Below, one piece after another: positions 23,940 through 33,258 of a stretch of 64,000 nucleotides of DNA. The DNA is from Micromonospora cathayae. Its GTDB lineage: Bacteria > Actinomycetota > Actinomycetes > Mycobacteriales > Micromonosporaceae. The translations under genes and the position numbers were made by a program. The stretch lies in the NCBI RefSeq assembly GCF_028993575.1, contig NZ_CP118615.1:2728001-2792000 (forward strand), written 5' to 3'. Each line of letters starts with the position of its first letter. The first letter of the stretch is position 1. The notes under the pieces are model-generated. The model worked only from the letters and a program-made list of their open reading frames with translations. It had not been told where the DNA came from and did not search any database.

Positions 23940-24032
23940 TCACTTCTTCTTCGGCTTCGACGTCGACTTGGCCGGCTTGTTCTCACTCAGCCGACGGTCC
24001 TTGGACGTCCCCTTACTGGGCTTGCCCCCCAC
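23940..24032 (-). CDS. tiny lysine-rich ORF between portal and protease
   Basis: A GTG at 24032 inside the portal 3' end opens a 30-codon frame whose product is about one third Lys and ends in PKKK. It fills the portal-protease gap and ends 8 nt before the protease start, so it may be a translated coupling peptide. Its composition alone cannot prove expression. Confidence 0.35.
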   Translation of the reverse strand: MGGKPSKGTSKDRRLSENKPAKSTSKPKKK

Positions 24033-25272
24033 CCGGATCACCCCCCTCGACAGCGTCTGGAGAGGCGACACGGGCCGGGCGCGGGTCCTTCGGCGGCAGC
24101 CCGTAGGTCTGCCGGACGTGGCCCTCCAACGACCGGTCGGGCAGGATGATCCCGGCCTCGGTGAGGATCCGCAGCGCCTCAGCGGTCGCCGCCTGCCGGG
24201 AACCGATCTCGTCGAACGTCACCCGCGGTGCCGGCTCCGACTCGCCGAAGTTCACGTCGACCAGGTCCTCCACGATGTGCTGCGTGGCCACATCGGCAAT
24301 CTGCTCCGCCAAGGTCTGCAGGCTCAGCGTGAAGAAGTCCGCGAACGTCGTCCCCAACGCCCAGCTGCCCGTCTGGGTGCCGAGGTTGAGGAAGTGCGCG
24401 AGGACCGCCCGGGCGATCTGCTCGTCGTGGTAGCGGATCGGCTTATCGGCGTCCGGCAGCGACCCGGTCACCCCAACAAGCTCCATCTTCGCGCCGTAGG
24501 GGACAGCTGAGCCGGCCGTCTGACCAGCCCGCCACGCTTGCGCCATCTGCGCGCCCTTGCTCAGGTCCGTCTCGTTCTCGGCCCCGGTATACAACGGCAC
24601 GCCCATGCCGTTGCGTTCGATGGTCTGCGCCTGGACCCTGAGCAATCTGTCCTTGATGAGCCAGTTCTTGTAGCAGCCCCGCAGTACCGACCGGCCCAGC
24701 CAGTTGCCGCCCTCCTGCTCCAGCACGTACGCCACCAGCCGGTCCACCGGGATGGACCGTGCCCGGTCGCCTGTCTTCGCGCTGTACTGGGTGATCGAGA
24801 TCAGACCGCCGTCCGAGGCCACGTCGACCTTCTCGATCGTGCGTGGCATGCGCGGCGCCAGCTTCCGCAGCCGGGCCCGGCCCTCGCCGTCGATGCGGTA
24901 CACCTGCTCGAAGAACATGTGCCCGAACGGCAGCATCAGCAGCGCCAGCCGCAGATGCTCCGGCCACGAGAACCGGTCCCGGGTCCGCGACAGCGGCTTC
25001 GGGTCCTGACCTGCGATCGGCAGCCCCAGATTGTCCGCGATGAACTCGGTGACCTCGGCGGACGCCCCCGCCGGAGCGATCCGCCAGGGCGTCCGCCGCA
25101 GCGGGTAGGTGACCGCCCGCAACACCGACCCGACCTGAGAATCCTGGGTGCGCATCGCGTCGTACACGGCCACCGACTCCGGCCAGCGCAGCTCCGGAGT
25201 CGGCTCCTCGTCGACCGACCACCAGCTCTGGCCGGTGTGGGCGTACCCGATTTCGTTCACCGGTGCGGTCAT
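24013..25272 (-). CDS. portal protein (DUF935 / Mu gp29-like)
   Basis: 419 residues: AVYDAMRTQDSQVGSVLRAV, TPWRIAPAGASAEV, HLRLALLMLPFGHMFFEQVY, NWLGRSVLRGCYKNW and IARAVLAHFLNLG are characteristic of DUF935 portals. It forms the dodecameric DNA channel of the head and the terminase docking site. It starts 19 bp after the terminase stop. Confidence 0.85.
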   Translation of the reverse strand: MTAPVNEIGYAHTGQSWWSVDEEPTPELRWPESVAVYDAMRTQDSQVGSVLRAVTYPLRRTPWRIAPAGASAEVTEFIADNLGLPIAGQDPKPLSRTRDRFSWPEHLRLALLMLPFGHMFFEQVYRIDGEGRARLRKLAPRMPRTIEKVDVASDGGLISITQYSAKTGDRARSIPVDRLVAYVLEQEGGNWLGRSVLRGCYKNWLIKDRLLRVQAQTIERNGMGVPLYTGAENETDLSKGAQMAQAWRAGQTAGSAVPYGAKMELVGVTGSLPDADKPIRYHDEQIARAVLAHFLNLGTQTGSWALGTTFADFFTLSLQTLAEQIADVATQHIVEDLVDVNFGESEPAPRVTFDEIGSRQAATAEALRILTEAGIILPDRSLEGHVRQTYGLPPKDPRPARVASPDAVEGGDPGGGQAQ

Positions 25273-25291
25273 GTCGGGTCACCTCCTCCGA

Positions 25292-26806
25292 TCAGAAGCC
25301 GGCACCGGCCAGCTCGTTCGTTTCCGACTCCCACGACGAACCGCTGACCGCCACGATCACCGGCGGCGGTGCCGGCGGGACAGCAGGCGGCACCACCGAC
25401 AGGCCCCAGTGCGCGACCGTCGCCGCCACCAGCGGGCAGATGTCCGCCGTGCTCTTGCGCCGCGACCACGCCCACAACCCGTCACCGATGTCCCGACGGC
25501 CAGCCGAGGCGATCGCCCGCGCCAGCACCGGATCACCCAGATGCCGCAGGGCCTGCGCGCCCACCGTCGCCGAGAACGCCTCACACGCCTGGCCCAGGTC
25601 CCGGGTCGACAACTGCCGCGGGTCGATACCCACCTCGGCCAGCTGCGGCAACAGCGCACCCGCCGGGCCGGCCGGGTCCAGCACCCAGTCCAACGGACGA
25701 TGCCGCAGCAGGTCGAGGGCCTGGCCGACCACCCAGTCCGTGGTCGGGGCGTGCGCCACCACCTCCAGGTGCGGCAGCCCGTCCGGCCGGTGCATCGCCG
25801 CCACGATCGCCGCCGACCTCGAGCCGGGAGCCACGTCGATCGCGAACACCGGGCGGCCCGACGGCGCGGACTCCTCGTCGGCGCACAGCGCCCACGACTC
25901 CAGCGGCACCACCGACGCGCCGGCCGGCTCGTCCCACCAGCCCAGCCGCTCCCGCGCGAACTCCTCCGGCGGCAACGCCCGACGCTCCGCCGCCACGAAC
26001 TCCTCACGGATCCGGCCCCGGGCGATCGCGAAGTTCGCCGCCCGCCAGTTCCCCGGGTCGTCCAGGGCGCAGCCCACGGCGCCGAGCCGGTGATCGCAGT
26101 CGTCCTCGGCACAGCCGCCGTCCGGCGCGGACCACTCCACGTACACCAGCGACGGATCACCGCCGGCCCGTCCCCGGTTGCGGATCGCCCGCAGAATGTC
26201 CGACTGCCGCAGCCCCGCCGACGACCCGTAGATGACCTGCGGGTTCGGCCGGGCGCTCAACGTCGGCAGCAGCGACCCCATGTGCTCCGGCTCCAGAGCG
26301 AACGCCTCGTCGAGCACCACCCGGTCACCCGACAGACCCCGGCCGCCCGTCTTCGACCGGGCCAGGAATTTCACCCGCGCCCCGCCGTGGAACTCGATCT
26401 CCTCTTCGCCGTTGCCGGCGCTGAGACGCTTCAGGCGGCGCGAGAACTCCGGGGTGGTCTCCACGATCTGCCGCAACGCCCGGAACGCCTCCTGCGTGGT
26501 GACGAACCGGTGCGCCGTCCACGCGATCAGCTTCGCGTCGAACAGCAGCAGATCCGCCAACACGATCGGCAGGATCACGTTCATCGTCTTGCCGTTCTGG
26601 CGGGACAGGATGATGGCCGCCTCGAGTGCGGCCCACCGGCCACCGGCCCGCTCCGACAGGATCGCGTCGATCGCCAGTTCCTGCTCCGGGTCCACACCCA
26701 CGCCGCACATGCGCGCCAGGTCCACCGCCTCACCACCGGCCGACGACAACCGGTCAGGAACCCACAGATGGGCGGGGCGGACCAGGTCAGGCGCGGCGAC
26801 GCTCAC
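25292..26806 (-). CDS. terminase large subunit
   Basis: 504 residues. ATPase: Walker A-like SRQNGKT (about residue 68-74), Walker B VVLDEA (about 163-168), and AHRFVTTQEAFRALRQIVE between them. RNase H-like nuclease: VFAIDVAPGSRSAAIVAA, then DWVLDPAGPAGALL and a late Asp region. It packages DNA into the prohead. It overlaps the small-subunit stop by 20 nt. Confidence 0.9.
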   Translation of the reverse strand: MSVAAPDLVRPAHLWVPDRLSSAGGEAVDLARMCGVGVDPEQELAIDAILSERAGGRWAALEAAIILSRQNGKTMNVILPIVLADLLLFDAKLIAWTAHRFVTTQEAFRALRQIVETTPEFSRRLKRLSAGNGEEEIEFHGGARVKFLARSKTGGRGLSGDRVVLDEAFALEPEHMGSLLPTLSARPNPQVIYGSSAGLRQSDILRAIRNRGRAGGDPSLVYVEWSAPDGGCAEDDCDHRLGAVGCALDDPGNWRAANFAIARGRIREEFVAAERRALPPEEFARERLGWWDEPAGASVVPLESWALCADEESAPSGRPVFAIDVAPGSRSAAIVAAMHRPDGLPHLEVVAHAPTTDWVVGQALDLLRHRPLDWVLDPAGPAGALLPQLAEVGIDPRQLSTRDLGQACEAFSATVGAQALRHLGDPVLARAIASAGRRDIGDGLWAWSRRKSTADICPLVAATVAHWGLSVVPPAVPPAPPPVIVAVSGSSWESETNELAGAGF

Positions 26807-27230
26807 GGCGCGCCTTCAGCTCGTCGATGCCGTCACCGGCGTCCTCCGCGCCCTTCAACGCCTCGTCGAGGGTCGCGCGTAGCTCCTTCGCCAGGGCGGC
26901 GATACCCGACGCGGTGTGCCCGCCGTCGGCGAGCGTCTCCGCCAGCCGCAGCGCGATCGCGCCCTTCGCCGTGGACACCCGGCCGGCGTTCGCCAGTTCC
27001 TGGTCGACGACCGCGACCAGCCCCGCCCGGGGCTCCGCAGCCGGCGGTTCACCGGCAGGCGGCGGAGCGGGCGGCACGTGCAGGCGGGTCGGCTCCGACA
27101 GCGCCGTCTGCGACGCCCGACGAGGCTCCGGCGGCCGGCACCGCTCACACCGCTTCCGAGGGCGACCCGGACCCGTTTTCGGGGTGAATTTCTTGCCGCA
27201 CTTCGTGCATTCCTGCTGCTGAACGGCCAT
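26787..27230 (-). CDS. terminase small subunit-like protein with zinc finger
   Basis: 147 residues from the ATG at 27230. It opens with a zinc knuckle (ECTKCGKKFTPKTGPGRPRKRCERC), common in actinophage small terminase proteins, then a Pro-rich linker and a helical C-terminus (ALAKELRATLDEALKGAED). It should recognise the packaging start and pass DNA to the large subunit. Assigned by position and domain pattern. Confidence 0.65.
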   Translation of the reverse strand: MAVQQQECTKCGKKFTPKTGPGRPRKRCERCRPPEPRRASQTALSEPTRLHVPPAPPPAGEPPAAEPRAGLVAVVDQELANAGRVSTAKGAIALRLAETLADGGHTASGIAALAKELRATLDEALKGAEDAGDGIDELKARRERRRA

Positions 27231-27266
27231 GACGGATCCACCCCCAACCAGAGCGAGTGACGCAGC

Positions 27267-27461
27267 GTGACCGGCGACCGGAACCCAGACGCCCGGGGAG
27301 AGAAAAGCCCGAAGTCGACGTGCCTCGACATCCGGGCCGGCGAGTTCACCGGTGACGCCTTGAACAAGCGGGTGGCGGAGCGGCTGTCGGGCGGGAACGC
27401 GACGATCGATGAGAAGCAGGCGGCGGAGGTGGTGGAGCTGATGCGCGAGCACATCTGCTGA
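27267..27461 (+). CDS. small ORF on the opposite strand next to the terminase gene
   Basis: 64 residues (from GTG 27267) with plausible coding features: STCLDIRAGEFTGDALNKRV, ATIDEKQAAEVVELMREHIC. It lies in the only gap here and runs against the operon. No family is recognised; no good RBS is seen. Confidence 0.4.
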   Translation: MTGDRNPDARGEKSPKSTCLDIRAGEFTGDALNKRVAERLSGGNATIDEKQAAEVVELMREHIC

Positions 27462-27489
27462 CCACCCTGACATGGGCGCGCCGGGCGGG

Positions 27490-27870
27490 TCAGCTGTGTC
27501 GGACGGCGTGGACGGTGACCACGGCTCCGGCGGACAGGATGCCGGTGGCGCGGACCTGCACGGTGACGGTGGTGGCGGTCTGGGCGGTGATGCCGTCAGC
27601 GACGACGGTGGACAGCAGGTTGGCACCGCCGCTGAGGGCCGGTGTGGCGCTGTAGGTGGCGTCGGGCATCGGCGTTCGCAGCGTGACGACGATCTGTCGG
27701 ACTGCGCCGAGGGCCATGGCGGGGACGTCTGCCTGGCCGCTGGTGATGGTCACCCGGGCGAGCTGCTCGATCTGGGCGACCATGGTGTTCATGCGGTCCC
27801 AGGCGCTGCTGAGTTCGGCGTTGATGAGTGCGACGAGGTTGCCTCGGCCAACCACGTTGGGGTTGATCAC
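27490..27870 (-). CDS. hypothetical phage protein before the terminase
   Basis: 126 residues from a GTG at 27870 with AGGAGGTGACC directly upstream, one of the best RBSs in the element. The N-terminal half is helical (NLVALINAELSSAWDRMNTMVAQIEQLARV), the C-terminal half is beta (TATTVTVQVRATGILSAGAVVTV). Probably a structural or accessory protein. The 27871-28068 gap holds no gene. Confidence 0.6.
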   Translation of the reverse strand: MINPNVVGRGNLVALINAELSSAWDRMNTMVAQIEQLARVTITSGQADVPAMALGAVRQIVVTLRTPMPDATYSATPALSGGANLLSTVVADGITAQTATTVTVQVRATGILSAGAVVTVHAVRHS

Positions 27871-28068
27871 GGTCACCTCCTGTGCGGGTGTGGGGCAGGC
27901 CGGTCCCCGTCCGGCCTGCCCCGTCCCTCCACCACCGCCACCGTGGGGTCTGGGTACGCGTGCAGCCCGGGAGCGTCTGCTCGACCGGGCTGCGTCTGCG
28001 TGTGGGCACAGTCCACCTGTGCGTGGATGTGTGATGGTCATTCTGCCACGGCTGTGCGCGTGGCGCGA

Positions 28069-28332
28069 TCACCGGTTGCGGGCGGGTCCGCCGCGGGCTG
28101 CGAGGGTCCGTCGGGTGACGGCTTCTACCTGCGCGGCCTGGTCGTACCGGTACCAGGTGGTGCCGCGTCCCCGGCCGGCGGTGTGCAGGCCGGGGAGCAG
28201 GCCGTGGAGCGGGTCGTCGGGGTTGCGGCTGCGCCGGGCCCAGTCGCGTACCCGGTCGGCGGTGATGTCGGGGCCGAGCTGGTGGGCGATCTGGGCGGCG
28301 GTGCCGTACTGGTGGCCGTCGTGGCGGATCAC
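28069..28332 (-). CDS. small MerR/HTH-like DNA-binding protein
   Basis: 87 residues: QYGTAAQIAHQLGPDITADRVRDWARRS is an HTH, followed by a wing-like region with TTWYRYDQAAQVEAVTRRTL. This is the layout of small phage MerR/excisionase-type proteins. Function in the phage is unknown. Confidence 0.6.
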   Translation of the reverse strand: MIRHDGHQYGTAAQIAHQLGPDITADRVRDWARRSRNPDDPLHGLLPGLHTAGRGRGTTWYRYDQAAQVEAVTRRTLAARGGPARNR

Positions 28333-28350
28333 GGGTTCCTCCTCAGGTGA

Positions 28351-28608
28351 CTATCCGGACTGCGAGCGGCGTTGCTGGATTCGCGCAAGAACGTGAGGCG
28401 GAAGGCAGCTCGCATCGACGGCAGCGATGAGCGACACGGCGTGCTGGAGGTGGGCGCACATGGCGCCGCATCCGGTGCAGCTGTCGTCGTGTGACTGGGC
28501 GGCGTCCGACACAAGGTCGATCAGGGCGACGAGGACGGACTCCGGGCTGGGGATCGTCTGGTCGAACTGCTGGCGGTAGTGCTCGGCGATGGCGGGGTCG
28601 GGTCTCAT
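28351..28608 (-). CDS. small hypothetical phage protein with Cys/His motif
   Basis: 85 residues from the ATG at 28608; DSCTGCGAMCAHLQHAVSLI has a CxxCxxxCxxH pattern, possibly zinc-binding. It overlaps the preceding gene by 4 nt. No family recognised. Confidence 0.55.
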   Translation of the reverse strand: MRPDPAIAEHYRQQFDQTIPSPESVLVALIDLVSDAAQSHDDSCTGCGAMCAHLQHAVSLIAAVDASCLPPHVLARIQQRRSQSG

Positions 28609-29237
28609 GCGTCGATCCTGCCGAGCACTTGGTGGCGGGGCCAGATGTGCTGGACGCCTTCGACCTTGCCGTCCATGCCGCACGCGCAGCCCTGCCCGAC
28701 GCAGATGCACGTGCAGGTGACGGTCCAGCTGGCCTCGGGTCCGTCGGTGTGGACCTGGAGTTGCCGGACGCCACAGCGGGGGCAGGGCACGCCGGTGAGC
28801 GGCTGTCCGGCGGGTGCGAGGCGGACGGCGGCCCGGATCCAGGTGTCCTCGTCGGCGAGGTGCCGGGTGATGGTGGCGGCGGTGGCGGCGGGGAGGCGGG
28901 GGGTGCGGGTGTGGATGCGCCACCACGGGTCGGGTGCGGGCGTGGCTCCGATCATGTCGGCGATCCACCTGAGGCGGTCTGTGGCGCGCTGTGACAGGTC
29001 GGCCCACCGCGTCACCCGCGCCGTGGCGTCGTGAAGCGTCAGGGTGGCGCTGACGGGGTCGGAGTGGCCTCCGGTGGCGTGCCGCTGCCCGTAGAGGGGC
29101 GAGCGGAGTCCGTCGGCGGCGGAGAGTGTCTCGTCGGTGCGCAGTCGGCTTTCGAGGACGGCCAGCTCGCCGAGCCGGGTCAGCGCGGTGTGGAGCGCCC
29201 AGGTGGTGCGGACGGCGTGGAGGTGGTGCGGGGTCAC
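28605..29237 (-). CDS. hypothetical phage protein with C-terminal zinc ribbon
   Basis: 210 residues from a GTG at 29237 (GGAG upstream). Helical N-terminal two thirds (TALTRLGELAVLESRLR; TRWADLSQRATDRLRWIADM). The C-terminus has CPRCGVRQLQVH ... CTCICVGQGCACGMDGK, a zinc ribbon. Function unknown; common type in actinophage early regions. Confidence 0.6.
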   Translation of the reverse strand: MTPHHLHAVRTTWALHTALTRLGELAVLESRLRTDETLSAADGLRSPLYGQRHATGGHSDPVSATLTLHDATARVTRWADLSQRATDRLRWIADMIGATPAPDPWWRIHTRTPRLPAATAATITRHLADEDTWIRAAVRLAPAGQPLTGVPCPRCGVRQLQVHTDGPEASWTVTCTCICVGQGCACGMDGKVEGVQHIWPRHQVLGRIDA

Positions 29238-29311
29238 GGTGCTCCTCGGGTTGTGCGGGTGGGGCGGGTGTGGGGCCCGGCAGGTGGGGATCTGCCGGGC
29301 CCCGTCGTCGT

Positions 29312-29527
29312 CTACGGGTCGATCTGGCGGTCGTGGTGCTGGCAGCCGGTGAGGAGCTGCACGGTGCGGCAGGTGCCGGTGTCGGGTCCGGGCCGGGTGG
29401 CGGTGAGGCGGTGGCAGCCGCAGCCGAGCTGGTCGGCGCGGGTGATGGTGAGTTCGGCGGTGACCTGCTGGCCGGTGGTGTCGTCGAGGGTGGCGGTGAC
29501 GTGGTCGCCGGCCTGGTGGGCGGTCAC
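29312..29527 (-). CDS. small hypothetical phage protein
   Basis: 71 residues from a GTG at 29527 that overlaps the previous stop. Beta-rich (DHVTATLDDTTGQQVTAELT) with several Cys/His (GCGCHRL, TGCQHHD), possibly a small metal-binding fold. Not recognised. Confidence 0.5.
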   Translation of the reverse strand: MTAHQAGDHVTATLDDTTGQQVTAELTITRADQLGCGCHRLTATRPGPDTGTCRTVQLLTGCQHHDRQIDP

Positions 29528-29964
29528 AGGTACTCCCGGGCGGGGGTGATGGTGTCGAGTGGCCGGCCGCCGTAGGTGGGCTGGTCGGGCTCCGGCTCGT
29601 CGGGGTTGGCGTTGAGCAGTGACGGCCGGGCGGCGACGGCCTGGTCTGCGGCCCGGCACTGCTGGTGGTCGGTGCACCAGTGCATGCCGGCGAACGTGAC
29701 CCCGCCGGGCTGGTGGGCCAGGGCGGTGAGACCGCGGGCGAGGTGGTTGAACACGGCGGCGGTCTCACCGCGCTTGCTGCTGCGGAACTGGAGGATGTCG
29801 CCCTTGCTGCCGATCTCGGGTCCGGCTTCGGCGGCCCACCGGGCGAGGAGGTCGTCGCGCAGGTCGGGGTGCATGTGCCGGAGGGTGAGCATGTGCAGCT
29901 GGACGGCTGCCTCCAGGCCGATGGTGAGGGCGTCGTCGCGTTCGAGGGCGGTCGCCTGGTCCAC
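29524..29964 (-). CDS. hypothetical phage protein
   Basis: 146 residues from a GTG at 29964. Helical N-terminal half (LEAAVQLHMLTLRHMHPDLRDDLLARW), then GSKGDILQFRSSKRGETAAVFNHLARGLTALAH and WCTDHQQC. No family recognised. It overlaps the next gene by 4 nt. Confidence 0.5.
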   Translation of the reverse strand: MDQATALERDDALTIGLEAAVQLHMLTLRHMHPDLRDDLLARWAAEAGPEIGSKGDILQFRSSKRGETAAVFNHLARGLTALAHQPGGVTFAGMHWCTDHQQCRAADQAVAARPSLLNANPDEPEPDQPTYGGRPLDTITPAREYL

Positions 29965-29965
29965 G

Positions 29966-31217
29966 TCAGCCCTCCGTGTTGGCCTGGTCGGCGTCCGGCC
30001 GGGCGTAGTCGAGGCCGTGCCGGTCGGCGTCCGGGCGGGGGTCGTTGCCGGCGAGCACGTCACGCAGGTTGTGGGAGGCGTTGCCGCAGGACTCGCCGAT
30101 GTACTCCTCGAGGGCGGCGAGCGCGGACAGCCGGGACCGGAGGTCGGCCAGCTGGTCGCGGAGTCCGTCGCGTTCGGTCCGCCAGGCGGTGTCGTTGATG
30201 TCGAGTTCGGTGCGGGCGGCGGTCAGCTCCCGGTCGAGCCGGTCGCGGTCGGCGGTGACCCGCTCGAGTTCGCCGAGCAGCCGGAGGATCTCGGCGTTGA
30301 GGATGCGGGCACCGGGCCCGTTCGCCGTCCAGCTCGTGCTCGAGGGCGTCGCGCTGGGCGACGAGTGCCTCCACGTCGTTGACGAGGGTGCCGAGGGCCT
30401 CTTCCGGGCGCTCGCCGGTGGGGCTGATGGCGTCGCCGATCTGGGCGAGCATGCTCACCGCCTGGTCGCGGTCGGCGGTGACACGCTCCAGCTGCTCTTC
30501 GACGCGGGCCATCTGGTCGGCGAGGTCGTCGGAGGCGCGGCGGGTGGTGGCGGCCCGTTCGGCGTCGGTGGGGTCCTGGTCGTCGTCGTCGGTGAGCTCG
30601 CTGGTCGGCTCGGCGCGGCCGAGGGTGTCGTGGTCGGCCCAGGCCCGGTCGCGCTGCTCGTCGAGGTCTCGGAGCCGACACAGGAGGGTGCCGTTGCGGC
30701 GCAGCTGCTCGGCCTGGTGGGTGATGGTGGCGCGGGCCTGCTCCAGCTCGGCTTTGACGGCGTCTAGGTGCGGCGTGGGTCGCCCTGCCCGCGTCTCCGG
30801 CTGCCGGCCGGTGGCGAGCCGGTGGGTGAGGTCGTCGTGCATGGGCAGGGGCCGGCTGGTGCTGGTCGGGGCGCGGTGGGCGTCGTAGGCGGCGAGCAGG
30901 GCGATGTCGGCGGGCTGGGCGGGGGTGGCTCCGTTGCTGCGTCGGTGGTGCCAGTCGCGGGCCCAGGTGTCGAGGGCGGCGAGGACGGCGTCGTACGGGG
31001 CGACGTCGGCGATGCGCTGTTCGCCGTGGAGGGGACAGCTCGCCGATGCCCCGTTGGGCAGCCGGTGGACGGCGACGCAGCAGAACGCGCAGTCTGTCGG
31101 GTCGAAGACGGTGGCGGCCGGGTCGGCGACCCCGGGGCAGTCCTTGACGCCGAACGGGCCGAGGTCGCGGCGGTGCGGGCCGTGGGGGCTGGTGGTGGGG
31201 CACAGGTCGGTGCTCAT
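29966..31217 (-). pseudogene. coiled-coil phage protein with Cys-rich N-terminus, one apparent frameshift
   Basis: From the ATG at 31217 the frame reads a Cys/His-rich head (DCAFCCVAVHRLPNG ... CPLHGEQR) and a long coiled coil (LDAVKAELEQARATITHQAE; ADQMARVEEQLERVTADRDQ). Near 30320 coding moves to another frame that continues the coil (RILNAEILRLLGELERVTAD) to a stop at 29966. At the junction GCCCG-GT-GCCCG looks like an imperfect 7-nt duplication; removing it restores ERARILNAE. About 415 residues if intact. Function unknown. Confidence 0.6.
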
Positions 31218-31233
31218 CGGTGATCTCCCTGGG

Positions 31234-31422
31234 TCAGTCGAGGCCGGCGAGGTCGCCGCCGAACCACGGTCGGCTTGAGCAGTTGGGGCAGTCGGGCTGT
31301 TCGCCTCCGTCGCAGTTGCCGCAGCGGGTGAGGCTGGTGAAGGTGGCGGCCGCGAAGAGGGGTTCGGGGTAGTTGTCGATGTCGCCGGCGAGGGCCTTGC
31401 CGCAGCAGTCGCAGGTGGGCAT
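31234..31422 (-). CDS. small double zinc-knuckle protein
   Basis: 62 residues: CDCCGKALAGDIDNYPEP, then CGNCDGGEQPDCPNCSSRPW, three CxxC pairs. A typical small phage zinc protein of unknown role. Start at the ATG at 31422. Confidence 0.6.
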   Translation of the reverse strand: MPTCDCCGKALAGDIDNYPEPLFAAATFTSLTRCGNCDGGEQPDCPNCSSRPWFGGDLAGLD

Positions 31423-31433
31423 GGTGTGGGTCC

Positions 31434-32275
31434 TCAGGCGGGCTGGTGGGTGGCGTGTCGGGGCAGGAAAGCCGCCGGGCGGGCCGGCGGCGGTTCGGGG
31501 GTGTCGTCGAACAGGGACGCCTGCTCGGGGCGGGCCATCTGCGCGAGGACGGACTTGCCGGCGGCTGACCGGTCGGCGCGCATCCACCGCCAGTCGGTGG
31601 GCTGGAGCCAGCCCAGCAGGCGGATGAGGTTGATGTCGGGGCCGTAGGCGAGGTAGGTGCCGTCTGTGCTGTCGACGCCCATCTGGGTGGCGCGTGCGAG
31701 GCGGGCGGCGGAGTTGACGCGCCCCATGTGGACCCACTTGCCGCGCCGCTTGGCCTCGGCGGTGACCTGGGCGGCCATGTCGGAGACTTTCCACTCGACC
31801 AGCTCGGACCGGCAGTGCGGGCAGTGGGTTTGCGGGAGGGTGACCACGTCGGGCACCCAGGAGCAGGGGACGCATTCGACGATCCCGGCGAGGAAGATCG
31901 CGTCGAGGTAGTCCCAGGGCAGGTCGTCGGGGTGGCCCCGTTCTGCGCGCAGATGGCGACGCGGCCGACGATCTGCCGGATGGGCCGCAGGAGGGGCCAG
32001 GACCGTTCGAGGGTGCCGGGGTGGTCGGCGACGACGTCGGGGGCGACGGCGAACCGGCAGCGGCTGCGGTAGTCGGCGTGGCTGGCCAGCCAGCGTAGGT
32101 AGCCGGTGTTGCCGGGGTAGGCGTTGGAGTAGATGCCGTTGTCGGCGATCCAGTCGACCCAGGGTTCGAGGCGGTTGCCGGCGGCGGGGGTGATGATCTG
32201 GCCGAGGAGGTTGGCGCGCATGGCGTCGCGGATGCGGTCGGTGCTGGCGGTGGCGTAGTAGATCACTGGGGTCAC
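31434..32275 (-). pseudogene. tRNA-guanine-transglycosylase/DpdA-like protein, one apparent frameshift
   Basis: From the ATG at 32275: MTPVIYYATASTDRIRDAMR, QIITPAAGNRLEPW, ADNGIYSNAYPG and CRFAVAPDVVADHPGTLERS, then after a shift near 31935 LPWDYLDAIFLAGIVECVP, KWVHMGRVNSAARLARATQM and DSTDGTYLAYGPDINL. This is the compact phage/actinobacterial branch of the TGT family related to DpdA, which inserts 7-deazaguanines into DNA. An extra G in GGGG at 31930 would restore the frame (about 280 residues). No other preQ0-pathway gene is in the window. An inserted CxxC part is visible (CPHCRSELVEW). Confidence 0.65.
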
Positions 32276-32320
32276 CTCCTTGCGGCTGGGCTTTGGGGCT
32301 GGCTTTGGGGTGGGTGACGG

Positions 32321-32851
32321 TCAGGCGGGCCAGGTGACGGCGCCCAGGGCGGCCCGGTGGGTGGCGGGCATGGGGGCGAGCGGGTGGCCGAGGTGGTCGG
32401 CGGCCATGGCGGCGAGGATCGCGGCGTCGGCGAGGTTGTCGTCGCCCTTGGTGTCGAACATGGGTAGGCGGCGGGCGACGGCGTCGATGACGGCGCCCTT
32501 GTGGGCGGTGCCCTTGCCGGTGGCGTAGCGCATGCGCGCCTGGATGGGGATTTCGGCGACGGGTACTTCGCGGCGGCGGAGGTTGCGGACGACCCGCCAC
32601 CAGAGGGCGGACCGTTCGTGGTTGCCGGCCCCGGAGCGGGAGAACGCGGGGATTTCGATGGCGACGAGGGTGGGTTGGTCGCCGATGGCGGTGAGGATGC
32701 GGTCGGTGAGGCGGTCGATGGCGTTGAGGCGTTCGTCGAGGGGGCGGGTGGTGATGCCGGTTTCGCCGATGAGCTGGCACCAGCCGTGGTTGGAGGCGAT
32801 GCCGGTGCCGGTGAGTGACAGGTCGACGCCGATGGTCTTGGGGGTGGTCAC
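32321..32851 (-). CDS. RuvC-like Holliday-junction resolvase
   Basis: 176 residues from a GTG at 32851. RNase H-like fold: GVDLSLTGTGIA (first Asp), VAIEIPAFSRSG (Glu), and DAVARRLPMFDTKGDDNLADAAILAAMAADH (late Asp residues). Phage RuvC-like proteins resolve branched replicating DNA before packaging. It overlaps both neighbours slightly. Confidence 0.75.
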   Translation of the reverse strand: MTTPKTIGVDLSLTGTGIASNHGWCQLIGETGITTRPLDERLNAIDRLTDRILTAIGDQPTLVAIEIPAFSRSGAGNHERSALWWRVVRNLRRREVPVAEIPIQARMRYATGKGTAHKGAVIDAVARRLPMFDTKGDDNLADAAILAAMAADHLGHPLAPMPATHRAALGAVTWPA

Positions 32852-33258
32852 GGCTTCACCTCGGCGGGCGTCCAGGCGCTGACGAGGACGCTGCCGTCGG
32901 GCCACCGCCGCAGCTCGCGGCGGACCAGCTCGTAGGTGATCGGGTAGCGGGGGCGGTGTTCTTGGCGGAGCCGGATGGTGGCTTCGGCTTCGGCTCGGGT
33001 GGCGTGCGGCAGCCCGACGCCGTCGCCGTCGGGCACGGAGGAGACCCGAACGGCCCATTGTTCGGCGGTGGTGCTGTCTGCCGGGTAGAGCCGGCCAGCC
33101 TCGGCAAGAGCGGCGACGGCGACGCGGGCAAGGGACATGGGGACGCCGACGATGTCCCCGTCCGGGTCGCGCCAGATGTCGGGGACGGCCGGGTCGTTGG
33201 CTGCGGCAATGAGCGTTTCGGTGATGGTCAGAGCTGCGGGTGCGGTGGGCGGGGTCAT
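32848..33258 (-). CDS. hypothetical phage protein
   Basis: 136 residues from the ATG at 33258: WRDPDGDIVGVPMSLARVAVAALAEAGRLY, ATRAEAEATIRLRQEHRPRYPITYELVRRE. Small mixed fold; common early actinophage type. No function is assigned. It overlaps the RuvC-like gene by 4 nt. Confidence 0.6.
   Translation of the reverse strand: MTPPTAPAALTITETLIAAANDPAVPDIWRDPDGDIVGVPMSLARVAVAALAEAGRLYPADSTTAEQWAVRVSSVPDGDGVGLPHATRAEAEATIRLRQEHRPRYPITYELVRRELRRWPDGSVLVSAWTPAEVKP

Noticed and set aside
25148..27187. Rightward 679-codon frame opposite the terminase
   Set aside because: Antisense shadow of terminase and portal genes; product is Arg/Pro/His-rich.
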